Assembly (NCBI RefSeq): GCF_014651515.1
Contig: NZ_BMXA01000002.1
Span: 248,001 to 312,000, forward strand
Source of the DNA: Arenicella chitinivorans
Lineage (GTDB): Bacteria > Pseudomonadota > Gammaproteobacteria > Arenicellales > Arenicellaceae
Length of the DNA: 64,000 nt
Direction of reading: 5' to 3'
Positions within the stretch are counted from its first letter, which is position 1; the number at the start of each line of letters is the position of its first letter. The position numbers and the translations under genes were made by a program. The notes beneath the pieces are model-generated. The model did not search any database. It was not told where the DNA came from and saw nothing but the letters and a program-made list of their open reading frames with translations. This document shows, piece by piece, positions 56,031 through 64,000 of the stretch.

Positions 56031-59000
56031 GTGTTATTAGATAATAAAAACAATGGGTATGTCGGCGACGAACTAAAAAAGCGCTCATTTGAGGAAAATA
56101 AGCTAGCCGTACTTTCTAGCCTCTTTACACTGTACGGGTTCGCTTCACTCAAAAAGGAATTGTCCAAACTTCAAGAAACTCGACTATTCCTAACGGATTG
56201 GCAAAGTGAACTTAGCCTTCAATCCATCATCGGCAATGAACAGGAACTGAGGCTCATAAATCGACTAGACCAAAAACGAATAGCGGCTGAGTGTGCCCGC
56301 TGGCTGAAAAAAGAGGGGCTTAAAGCCAGAGTACATGTTAAGGCTAGCAAGCACCGACAAGCTGGCCCTAACCTAATACACCTTCAGTCTACCGACGGGA
56401 GTTTTGCGGTTCATGGTAGCGCGACCCTCTCACCAAGTGGGCTTGGCGATGTTCGCTCTGACAGCCTCCAAATGAATACAGGCATCTCAGATACAGAAAC
56501 CACTAAGCAGTTAATGACGTGGTTCGACGGCATATGGGCGGATGAAACAAGTGCTAGAAATATAAAAGATGAGCTGATTGAAAAGCTTGATTTTATCGCC
56601 GCCGATCAGCCTGCGAACTTCATCTATTTCCTTACGCTCTACAATATTTTCAAAGACTTCCTAGAAGATATCGATGAAGAAAATATCATCAAAAGCAAAA
56701 CTGGTTTTAAAGACACCATAGTTTGGAACAAACTCTACAAATTCCAAAAGGATGGCGTTTTAGGCGCGATTGATAAGCTGGAAAAACACAACGGCTGCAT
56801 CATTGCCGATAGCGTAGGTTTGGGTAAAACCTTCGAAGCGTTAGCGGTAATTAAATACTACGAGTTACGAAATGACCGTGTACTGGTTCTTTGCCCCAAA
56901 AAGCTAAGGGATAACTGGACGGTTTACACAATAAACGATAAACGCAACCTGCTTGCGAATGACCGCTTTAATTACGATGTGCTCAATCACACCGACCTGA
57001 GCCGCACTAAGGGTTTGTCGGGTGAAATTAATCTCGAAACCCTCAATTGGGGCAACTATGATCTGATTGTTATTGATGAGTCCCACAATTTCAGAAACAA
57101 CCCCAATAAAGCTGATGGCAAGACCCGATACGAACGACTGCTAGACGATATTATTCGTTCAGGCGTTAAAACCAAAGTGTTAATGCTCTCTGCCACACCC
57201 GTTAATAACCGCATGAACGACCTGAAAAATCAGGTCGCGTTTATCACCGAAGGGCGAGATGATGCGTTTGTAGATTCTGGCATCAAGAACATCGATAGCA
57301 CTTTACGGTTGGCACAGAAGCAATTTAATCAATGGGCGAAAGAACCCGCTGAAAGCCGCACTACAGCGACCTTGCTAGACAGCATGAGCTTTGACTATTT
57401 CAAGCTTCTGGATATCGTCACCATTGCTCGATCACGTAAACACATTGAAAAATACTATGGAACCGCCGATATCGGCAAATTCCCCAAGCGTTTGCCGCCC
57501 AAAAACGTCTATGCAGATATCGACCTATCAGATGAATTCCCACCACTCAAAGACGTTAACAAGACTATCAGGCGCTTATCTTTGGCTGGATACTCGCCGT
57601 TAAAATTTGTTCGCAACGACCTCAAGGCAGAATACGCAAGACGATACGATAAAGCCGTTGGTGGTGGTAAAGGGGTATTCAAACAATTAGACCGTGAAGA
57701 AAGTCTAATTCACCTCATGCGCGTTAACCTACTAAAGCGTATGGAAAGCTCAATCCACTCTTTCACGCTAACGGCAACCAAGCTAGCTAATCAGGTGGAA
57801 AGCTTGCTCGCAAAGATCGACGCCCATGAAAGTGATGAGCTATTTGAATTAAACATTGAAGAAATTGAAGACGTAGAACTCAACGCGCCAGAGTTTGAAC
57901 CATACATGCTGGGCAACAAAACCAAAGTGCTCATTCAAGATATGGACTTAATTCGCTTCAGACAAGAACTTGAAGCCGACCGCGTGTTGCTCGATAGTAT
58001 TATCGATGATGCGAAAAAAGTCACTGCCGCACGAGATGCAAAACTTGAACTGCTCAAGCAAGAAATTAAGTCAAAGGTTCATGCACCGCTAAACCCCGAT
58101 AACAAAAAAGTCATCATCTTTACCGCGTTTGCGGATACAGCTCAGTATTTATATGCCCATCTCGTCGAGTGGGCACAGAAAGAGCTAGGTATTCACAGCG
58201 CACTCATAACAGGCGGCGGAACGAATAAAACCACACTGGCTGGTGTTGGCTCTGATTTGAATAATCTGCTTACCGCCTTTTCGCCAGTTTCCAAAGAGCG
58301 CAATAAGGTTGCACCCGATGCAGTGGGTGAAATCGATTTACTCATAGCAACCGACTGTATCAGTGAAGGGCAGAACCTACAGGATTGTGACACACTGATT
58401 AACTACGATATTCACTGGAACCCAGTGCGTATCATTCAGCGCTTTGGCCGTGTAGACAGGCTTGGCTCTAAAAATACCCAGATTCAGCTAGTCCACTTCT
58501 GGCCTAACATGGAGCTTGATGAGTATATCAATCTAGAAGCCAGAGTCTCTGGCCGTATGGTGCTTCTCGATATCTCTGCAACAGGTGAAGAGAACGTAAT
58601 CGATGAGAATGCGACCGAGATGAACGACCTCGAATATCGCCGTAAGCAATTACAGCAGCTCAAAGATACAGTTGTTGATCTGGAAGACATGCCTGGCGGT
58701 GTATCGATTACAGACCTCACCCTTAATGACTTCCGCATGGATTTGTCGGATTACATGAATAAGGATCACCGATCTAACATGGCGAAGCTGGAGCAAGCGC
58801 CATACGGCCTATATTCGGTTGTGCCACTGGATGAGGATTTAAAGAATGATGGCATTACGCAAGGTGTCGTTTTCTGCTTAAAGAATATTCGACAAGGCGT
58901 CGATGCCGTACCCGTCGATGATAACTACCCATTAGCGCCATATTTTCTCGTCTATGTTTCGGACAATGCCGTGGTAGAGCTGAACTTCACACAGAGCAAA

Positions 59001-59312
59001 AAGGTGCTGGACTTACTTAAACGACAAGCCTTCATCCACAGTGAAGTAGAAACAGATTGCGTTGAAGTTATAAACAGCAAGACAAATAGCGGTCGCGATC
59101 TTGAGCATTACCAACACTTACTAGCCATTGCAGTTGATAGCATTGCAGGTAAAAGTGAAGAAAAAGGTGTTGAGAGCCTATTCACCAAAGGTGGAACGGT
59201 ACTCACTGCCACCAGTAGCCAAGGCATAGAAGACTTCGCGGTAGTTTCCTATCTTATATTGGTGGAAAGCGCTGCGGCTGGTTCTGGTAAAAGGGAGGCA
59301 TCGCAAGCATGA
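56031..59312 (+). CDS. PLD-like/SNF2-type helicase
   Basis: A 1093-residue protein. Residues 1-170 are a phospholipase-D-like module (LAVLSSLFTLYGFASLKKEL; HVK at 102-104; GSATLSPSGL at 129-138, as in PLD GSxNLTxxGL). The superfamily 2 helicase core has Walker A DSVGLGKT (260-267), DESH (349-352), SATP (387-390) and motif VI QRFGRVDRLG near residue 805. A C-terminal domain follows. It starts at GTG 56031, preceded by AGGA. It is first of a tight operon with DUF4391, Mod, a DUF262 protein and a Res-like gene, and its stop overlaps the next start as ATGA. Confidence 0.88.
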   Translation: MLLDNKNNGYVGDELKKRSFEENKLAVLSSLFTLYGFASLKKELSKLQETRLFLTDWQSELSLQSIIGNEQELRLINRLDQKRIAAECARWLKKEGLKARVHVKASKHRQAGPNLIHLQSTDGSFAVHGSATLSPSGLGDVRSDSLQMNTGISDTETTKQLMTWFDGIWADETSARNIKDELIEKLDFIAADQPANFIYFLTLYNIFKDFLEDIDEENIIKSKTGFKDTIVWNKLYKFQKDGVLGAIDKLEKHNGCIIADSVGLGKTFEALAVIKYYELRNDRVLVLCPKKLRDNWTVYTINDKRNLLANDRFNYDVLNHTDLSRTKGLSGEINLETLNWGNYDLIVIDESHNFRNNPNKADGKTRYERLLDDIIRSGVKTKVLMLSATPVNNRMNDLKNQVAFITEGRDDAFVDSGIKNIDSTLRLAQKQFNQWAKEPAESRTTATLLDSMSFDYFKLLDIVTIARSRKHIEKYYGTADIGKFPKRLPPKNVYADIDLSDEFPPLKDVNKTIRRLSLAGYSPLKFVRNDLKAEYARRYDKAVGGGKGVFKQLDREESLIHLMRVNLLKRMESSIHSFTLTATKLANQVESLLAKIDAHESDELFELNIEEIEDVELNAPEFEPYMLGNKTKVLIQDMDLIRFRQELEADRVLLDSIIDDAKKVTAARDAKLELLKQEIKSKVHAPLNPDNKKVIIFTAFADTAQYLYAHLVEWAQKELGIHSALITGGGTNKTTLAGVGSDLNNLLTAFSPVSKERNKVAPDAVGEIDLLIATDCISEGQNLQDCDTLINYDIHWNPVRIIQRFGRVDRLGSKNTQIQLVHFWPNMELDEYINLEARVSGRMVLLDISATGEENVIDENATEMNDLEYRRKQLQQLKDTVVDLEDMPGGVSITDLTLNDFRMDLSDYMNKDHRSNMAKLEQAPYGLYSVVPLDEDLKNDGITQGVVFCLKNIRQGVDAVPVDDNYPLAPYFLVYVSDNAVVELNFTQSKKVLDLLKRQAFIHSEVETDCVEVINSKTNSGRDLEHYQHLLAIAVDSIAGKSEEKGVESLFTKGGTVLTATSSQGIEDFAVVSYLILVESAAAGSGKREASQA

Positions 59313-60151
59313 CAAGTAATGCCACATCTACCCGCTCTATTAGCTTTGACAATTTTCTTGAATATTTAGGCGTTCCAAGCTCATGCGAGCTGAACAAGCC
59401 CATTTTCAAGAAGATGTTTTCAGAAGCTACGAATGGCAAAAAATCCATTCTGGATGCTGCCGATAAAAAAGCCCTAAAAGACAATGTTGAAAAAATACGC
59501 TGGCTCTACACCCTAAAGCCAAACACGATCAATATAGCGCCGTACAAAGACAGCGAACGTGAATACCCCGAGATAGCTATTTTGCACGTCGAGCTATCAA
59601 ACTCTGTAAGTAACAAAAACATATACCAGCGAATAGCGCATTTTATCAATCGCGCCATTCCATACCCGCTCGTAATTCTTTTTACCTGTGAAAAAGACGG
59701 CTCACAAAGCCTATCGTTAGTACTGGCTGATAAACGCATTAATCAAGCAGATAAAGAGAAATGGGTTATAGAAGACAGCATACATTCGTATTGGATCAAT
59801 TTGGCCTCAGTAAGCGCAGCGGAGATGAGCTTCTTTGAAAGCCTCAAAATAAATAACCTGCCGTTCACCAATTTCTTTGCCTTCTATCAGGCTTTGATAG
59901 AGAGGTTGATAGCCATTAAGTGCGCTGAGCATAATGGTGATTTTTCTCTTATGAAGACTGGCCAACCAAATGAAAAAGCGTCCAGTACCGCGAGGTTAGA
60001 TAGATTGCGAGAGTTGGAAAGGCTTGAGGCACGGCGATTAGAAATATCGAACAAGCTGAAAAAAATAAAACAGATGGGTAAGCAGGTTGAGCTGAATACT
60101 CAAATCAAAAAGATCAATGATGAGATTGCCAAGATCAAAGGCAGTCTTTAG
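59309..60151 (+). CDS. DUF4391 protein
   Basis: A 280-residue protein typical of DUF4391: a helical N-terminus (FDNFLEYLGVPSSCELNKPIFKK), then IRWLYTLKPNTINIAPY, then a core with EIAILHVELSNSVSNKNIYQRIAHFINRAIPYPLVILF. Residues 225-280 form a charged coiled coil. The family recurs between helicase and methyltransferase genes in restriction-like operons; biochemical function is not known to me. Start overlaps the helicase stop as ATGA, so the two are translationally coupled. Confidence 0.82.
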   Translation: MTSNATSTRSISFDNFLEYLGVPSSCELNKPIFKKMFSEATNGKKSILDAADKKALKDNVEKIRWLYTLKPNTINIAPYKDSEREYPEIAILHVELSNSVSNKNIYQRIAHFINRAIPYPLVILFTCEKDGSQSLSLVLADKRINQADKEKWVIEDSIHSYWINLASVSAAEMSFFESLKINNLPFTNFFAFYQALIERLIAIKCAEHNGDFSLMKTGQPNEKASSTARLDRLRELERLEARRLEISNKLKKIKQMGKQVELNTQIKKINDEIAKIKGSL

Positions 60152-60172
60152 AAAGAATATTGTAGGTTTAAA

Positions 60173-62086
60173 ATGGGAAGCGAAATGAAAAAAGTAGAGT
60201 TAGAAGACGGCCAAAGCGCCGATATCGTATCTGAAAATATTTCAAAACTGAAAGAGCTGTTTCCCGATGCCTTTTCAGAAGGCGGTGTGAACTTTGACAC
60301 CCTTCGTCAATTGCTGGGTGATGCATCTGTTTTGGATGAGGGAGAAGAAAAATACGGCCTTAACTGGCACGGTAAAAAGAAAGCGCGTCAGATCGCATTA
60401 ACACCATCCACTGGTACACTACTGCCATGTCCAGATGAGAGTGTCGATTGGGATACTACTCAGAATTTATTTATTGAGGGCGATAACCTTGAAGTTCTGA
60501 AGCTTCTGCAAAAGAGCTACGCCAACAAAGTCAAGATGATCTATATCGATCCGCCCTATAACACAGGGAAAGAATTCATTTATCCAGATAAATTTCAGGA
60601 GAATCTAGACACCTATTTAAAGTACACGGGTCAGGTAGATGATGATGGTGTGAAGTTTTCTTCGAATACTGAGACAACAGGTCGAAAGCATGCAAACTGG
60701 CTCTCAATGATGTACCCGAGGCTTAGGTTGGCAAAAAATTTACTCCAGCAAGACGGTGTTATTTTTATATCGATTGACGATAACGAGCAAAGCAACCTTA
60801 AAAAAATATGTGACGAAATATTTGGAGAAGAAAACTTTATAGATACTGTTATTTGGCAAAAAGTTTATGCCCCCAAAAGTAGTGCCAAGCACTTTTCTCA
60901 GGATCATGACTTTATATTGGTATATGCAAAAAATTCTGACGAATGGATGCCGGGATTGTTACCGAGAACTGAAGCTCAAAACTCAAAATACAAGAATCCA
61001 GATGATGACCCAAGAGGCCCATGGAGACCTAATAACTTGGCAGCTAGGAATTATTATAGCAAAGGCACTTATTCAATAACTTGCCCAAGTGGTCGAGTAG
61101 TAGAAGGTCCGCCAAGAGGCCTTTATTGGAAATACTCGGAGGAAAAGTTTTGGGAGATGGATAAGGACAATAGAATTTGGTGGGGACAAGACGGAAATAA
61201 TGTGCCAGCCCCTAAGATATTCTTATCAGAAGTAATGCAAGGCCGAGTTCCTCAAACTCTTTGGAAGTTTGAGGATGTAGGCCACACTCAAGAAGCTAAG
61301 AGAGACCTCGTAGACAAAGTTGAGTTTGCAACTTCCGGCTCAGTTTTTGAGACTCCAAAGCCGACCAGACTTATAAAAAGAATGCTTCAAATTGGATGTC
61401 CGAAAGAAGACCCAGGAATAGTTTTAGACTTTTTTTCAGGGTCGTGTAGCACTGCCGATGCAGTATTTCAATTGAATTTGGAAGAGGGAGTAAATCGTCG
61501 CTTTATTATGGTTCAGCTTCCTGAGCCTACTGGTTACGAAGATTATGAAACTATCGCCGATATTGGGAAAACTAGGATAAAGTCATCTGCTTCGAGGATT
61601 CGTATAGCCGCGGAAAATGCCGAAGATCTTCTTACTGAGAATGTTGAAGTTGACGTTGGATTTAGAGTTTTTAAGCTAGGTGGATCGAATATCCAAGCGT
61701 GGAATCCCGACCGAACAGACCTTGAAGCAAGCCTTCTTTCTCATGAAGAGCACCTTATTGAGGGTCGCACCGAACAGGATGTTCTATATGAATTATTGTT
61801 AAAACGTGGCGTGGACCTAGCCGTACCTATCGAAAGCCGTGAAGTTTCTGGTAAAAATATCTATAGCATCGGCTATGGCGTTCTCTTCGCCTGTTTGGAT
61901 GAATCGATTAGTCGTGAGCAAGTCGAGGACATAGCACAAGCCATTATCGCTTGGCATGGCGAGCTTGCGCCAAGCTCCGATACTCATGTGTTCTTCCGTG
62001 ATAGCGCTTTCCGTGACGATGTTTCAAAAACTAACATGGCCGCCATTTTAGAGCAAAATGGCATTACCCATGTTCGCAGCTTATAA
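60173..62086 (+). CDS. Type III-like DNA methyltransferase (Mod, beta class)
   Basis: A 637-residue site-specific DNA N-methyltransferase. Motif IV DPPYNTG is at residues 126-132, before motif I (DFFSGSCSTADA, 419-430), the beta-class order of type III Mod subunits; a target-recognition region lies between. FIEGDNLEVLKLL and ISIDDNEQSNLKKICDEIF are other Mod blocks. Motif I has CS where most relatives have GT. Start ATG at 60173 or 60185 (MKKVELED; better GGGAAG site). Likely methylates adenine and partners with the Res-like gene downstream. Confidence 0.92.
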   Translation: MGSEMKKVELEDGQSADIVSENISKLKELFPDAFSEGGVNFDTLRQLLGDASVLDEGEEKYGLNWHGKKKARQIALTPSTGTLLPCPDESVDWDTTQNLFIEGDNLEVLKLLQKSYANKVKMIYIDPPYNTGKEFIYPDKFQENLDTYLKYTGQVDDDGVKFSSNTETTGRKHANWLSMMYPRLRLAKNLLQQDGVIFISIDDNEQSNLKKICDEIFGEENFIDTVIWQKVYAPKSSAKHFSQDHDFILVYAKNSDEWMPGLLPRTEAQNSKYKNPDDDPRGPWRPNNLAARNYYSKGTYSITCPSGRVVEGPPRGLYWKYSEEKFWEMDKDNRIWWGQDGNNVPAPKIFLSEVMQGRVPQTLWKFEDVGHTQEAKRDLVDKVEFATSGSVFETPKPTRLIKRMLQIGCPKEDPGIVLDFFSGSCSTADAVFQLNLEEGVNRRFIMVQLPEPTGYEDYETIADIGKTRIKSSASRIRIAAENAEDLLTENVEVDVGFRVFKLGGSNIQAWNPDRTDLEASLLSHEEHLIEGRTEQDVLYELLLKRGVDLAVPIESREVSGKNIYSIGYGVLFACLDESISREQVEDIAQAIIAWHGELAPSSDTHVFFRDSAFRDDVSKTNMAAILEQNGITHVRSL

Positions 62087-62098
62087 AGGAGTATAAGA

Positions 62099-63790
62099 AT
62101 GAGCAAAAAGATCAGCGGTGCAGAGTATCCCCTTGCAAAAATATTCAGTTCGGAGTTTGAATATGTCATTCCATCCTACCAGCGTCCATACGCTTGGACT
62201 GTCGACCAGGCTTCAGAGCTTTTCGATGATTTGTTTGATTTCTATAGCACTGAGCCCGACGAAGGCTATTTTTTGGGCAGTATCGTATTGATAAAAAAGG
62301 AAGACAACCCATATTCCGAAGTCATTGATGGGCAACAGCGCCTTACAACACTCACAATATTGCTTGCAGTTATCACATCAAATCTTGATCCAGAAGATAG
62401 AGCCGATTTTACAAACTATCTAAAAGAACCGGGTAGAAAGTCACAAGGGCTTGAACCAAAGCCACGATTAATGCTGCGGGAAAGAGATCGAGTCTTTTTT
62501 ACGCAGTATATTCAAAACCAGAGTTTTGAAGCCTTGTTTGATAAAGATGAGACTCAGCTTCAAAATGAGTCCCAAAAGAACATCATGAAGAATGCACTTT
62601 TACTCTCCAAAAAAATTGACTCTGCATTCAAAGGTGAGCAATCGAAGATATTAGAGTTTGGTTCGTTTTTGGTTCAGCGGTGCTTCCTTGTAGCAGTTTC
62701 TACTCCAAGCCAGCAATCAGCATTTCGCGTTTTCTCAGTCATGAATAGTCGTGGCTTGGACTTACAACCAACAGATATCATTAAAGCGGATATTATCGGG
62801 AAATTGCAGTCTGAGAAGGAGCGGGATGATTACAACGAACGATGGGAAGATATGGAAGTCGAGCTAACGCGCAGTGGATTCAATGATCTTTTTACCTACG
62901 TTCGAATGATCTATGCGAAGGAGAAAGCCAAGCGATCATTGCTTGAAGAGTTTCGTGAGCACGTACTAAAGAAAGTATCTGAACCCAACACGCTTATCTC
63001 GGAAGTGCTCGAACCATACGCGAATGCCCTTGCCATTGTGAGGCAGAGTTCTTATGAGGCAGTGTCTCACGCCGAGGGAGTAAACAGGTATCTACGCTGG
63101 CTCAACAGGATTGATAACTCTGACTGGATTCCAACAGCGATCCAGTTTTTATCCGCAAAGAAAGACGATCCGGAATACGTGGCGTGGTTTTTCCAGAGTT
63201 TAGAGAGATTAGCCGCGTTTATGCACGTGTGCGCTCTAAATATTAACGAACGTATTGAGCGTTACAACGAGGTGCTTTTAGCGCTAGAGGGTGATCATTC
63301 CTTAGCATCCCCTGTTAAGGCGGTAGAGCTAACTGAGGTTGAAAAAGAAAAAATGCGTAATGCCCTAGCTGGTAACATTTACGAGCTTACTCCGCGGAGG
63401 CGCAATTACCTAATACTTCGCCTTGATGCATTCCTATCTGATGGGGCTGCGTCTTATGACCCAACAGTTCTGACCATTGAGCACGTATTACCGCAAACGG
63501 TGGACCCCGCTAGTGATTGGGCTTCTTTATGGCCTGATCCGCAGCAAAGGAAAGAGTGGGTACATAAGATAGCTAATCTAGTACCTTTGAACAGACGGAG
63601 AAATTCTCAAGCTCAGAACTATGACTTTGTTAGAAAGAAAGACGCTTACTTTGCTGGTAAGAAAGGAGTGTCTTCCTATGTGCTGACAACACAAGTTCTA
63701 AAAAGCTCCGAATGGACTCCGGATTATCTTGCCACGAGGCAGGATGAATTACTGGATGTTCTCGAAGACAATTGGAGGCTAAGAGCTTGA
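62099..63790 (+). CDS. GmrSD-like DUF262/DUF1524 nuclease
   Basis: A 563-residue protein. The N-terminal DUF262 (ParB/Srx-like) has IPSYQRPYAW (24-33) and IDGQQR (76-81). The C-terminal part is a DUF1524 HNH-type nuclease with TIEHVLPQ and NLVPLNRRRNSQ near residues 457-500. This fusion is the GmrSD layout, type IV restriction that cuts modified DNA. It lies 12 bp after mod and 1 bp before the Res-like gene, in place within the operon. Confidence 0.88.
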   Translation: MSKKISGAEYPLAKIFSSEFEYVIPSYQRPYAWTVDQASELFDDLFDFYSTEPDEGYFLGSIVLIKKEDNPYSEVIDGQQRLTTLTILLAVITSNLDPEDRADFTNYLKEPGRKSQGLEPKPRLMLRERDRVFFTQYIQNQSFEALFDKDETQLQNESQKNIMKNALLLSKKIDSAFKGEQSKILEFGSFLVQRCFLVAVSTPSQQSAFRVFSVMNSRGLDLQPTDIIKADIIGKLQSEKERDDYNERWEDMEVELTRSGFNDLFTYVRMIYAKEKAKRSLLEEFREHVLKKVSEPNTLISEVLEPYANALAIVRQSSYEAVSHAEGVNRYLRWLNRIDNSDWIPTAIQFLSAKKDDPEYVAWFFQSLERLAAFMHVCALNINERIERYNEVLLALEGDHSLASPVKAVELTEVEKEKMRNALAGNIYELTPRRRNYLILRLDAFLSDGAASYDPTVLTIEHVLPQTVDPASDWASLWPDPQQRKEWVHKIANLVPLNRRRNSQAQNYDFVRKKDAYFAGKKGVSSYVLTTQVLKSSEWTPDYLATRQDELLDVLEDNWRLRA

Positions 63791-63791
63791 T

Positions 63792-64000
63792 ATGATGAAG
63801 CTGCATTTTGAAGATGATCTCGATTATCAGAAGGCCGCGATTGATTCAGTCGTGAACCTGTTTAAAGGGCAGGAAATATCACGCTCTGAGTTCACGGTGA
63901 CGATACCCAAGGAACAAACAGCGGACTGGATAGAAACGGGCTCTGGCCGGATGGAAAGTGGTTTAGGTATTGGAAATAGACTGATATTGATTGATGAGGA
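63792..64000 (+). CDS. Type III-like restriction subunit Res (partial, N-terminus only)
   Basis: Only the first 69 codons are in the window: MMKLHFEDDLDYQKAAIDSV followed by VNLFKGQEISRSEFTV, then GIGNRLILIDE. The LDYQ-AI-SV block is the Q-motif-like start of type III Res helicase/nucleases. Start ATG at 63792 or 63795, one base after the DUF262 stop, so it is surely in the same operon. Helicase and nuclease domains lie beyond the window edge. Confidence 0.75.
   Translation, partial: MMKLHFEDDLDYQKAAIDSVVNLFKGQEISRSEFTVTIPKEQTADWIETGSGRMESGLGIGNRLILIDE

Noticed and set aside
56031-64000. BREX or DISARM system
   Set aside because: No PglZ, BrxC-type ATPase, DrmA/DrmB or alpha-class Pgl-like methylase; motifs fit a type III-like Mod/Res cassette.

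Overview
The window looks like chromosomal DNA of a heterotrophic, probably marine, Gram-negative gammaproteobacterium. It encodes an RND efflux system, a sodium-pumping oxaloacetate decarboxylase, polyhydroxyalkanoate (PHA) granule proteins, an AlkB alkane hydroxylase, two TonB-dependent receptors (one paired with a tryptophan-halogenase-like flavoenzyme) and many lipoproteins and signal peptides. The taxon is inferred from gene content only; no rRNA or tRNA gene was recognised.

Layout. 1-6.7 kb (minus): outer-membrane factor, adaptor and two tandem RND permeases, the second cut by the window edge. 7.1-12.7 kb (plus): argB, a 17-repeat MORN protein, modABC and an EamA transporter. 12.8-16.9 kb: serine hydrolase and an Lrp-type regulator, divergent from leuA, then a 17-kDa-antigen-like lipoprotein. 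16.9-20.7 kb (minus): oadG-oadA-oadB with a gamma-carbonic-anhydrase-like gene. 20.8-22.6 kb: M18 aminopeptidase and a membrane J-domain protein. 22.6-25.2 kb: PHA granule locus with two phasins that share a 36-bp upstream element, a TetR regulator and a PHA-system protein. 25.2-30 kb: MarR regulator with a perfect operator palindrome, a lipoprotein, membrane proteins and an SGNH-type protein. 30.3-37.5 kb: TonB receptor and a run of secreted or surface proteins, including a collagen-like/tail-collar protein and a subtilase with a CUB-like end. 37.9-46.8 kb: patatin phospholipase, orphan ParA, old yellow enzyme, an APH-type kinase, AraC regulator divergent from alkB, a CsgG-like protein and TrmJ. 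46.8-53.2 kb: a 26/27-bp minisatellite ending in a REP-like palindrome, a TonB receptor with twin upstream operator-like sites, the halogenase-like gene, a DUF4870-type protein and an inverted pair of identical REP-like elements.

53.2-64 kb (plus) is a visibly A/T-richer defence island. It holds an unknown small gene, a membrane-anchored Mrr-type endonuclease, an AbiEi-type antitoxin with a palindromic operator and a truncated AbiEii-type toxin. A tightly spaced operon follows: PLD-SNF2 helicase, DUF4391, type III-like Mod, a DUF262/DUF1524 GmrSD-like protein and the start of a Res-like subunit. This operon is the best candidate in the window for an under-described system: an extended type III-like restriction-modification cassette carrying an embedded modification-dependent nuclease, apparently inserted into an older AbiE-type locus.
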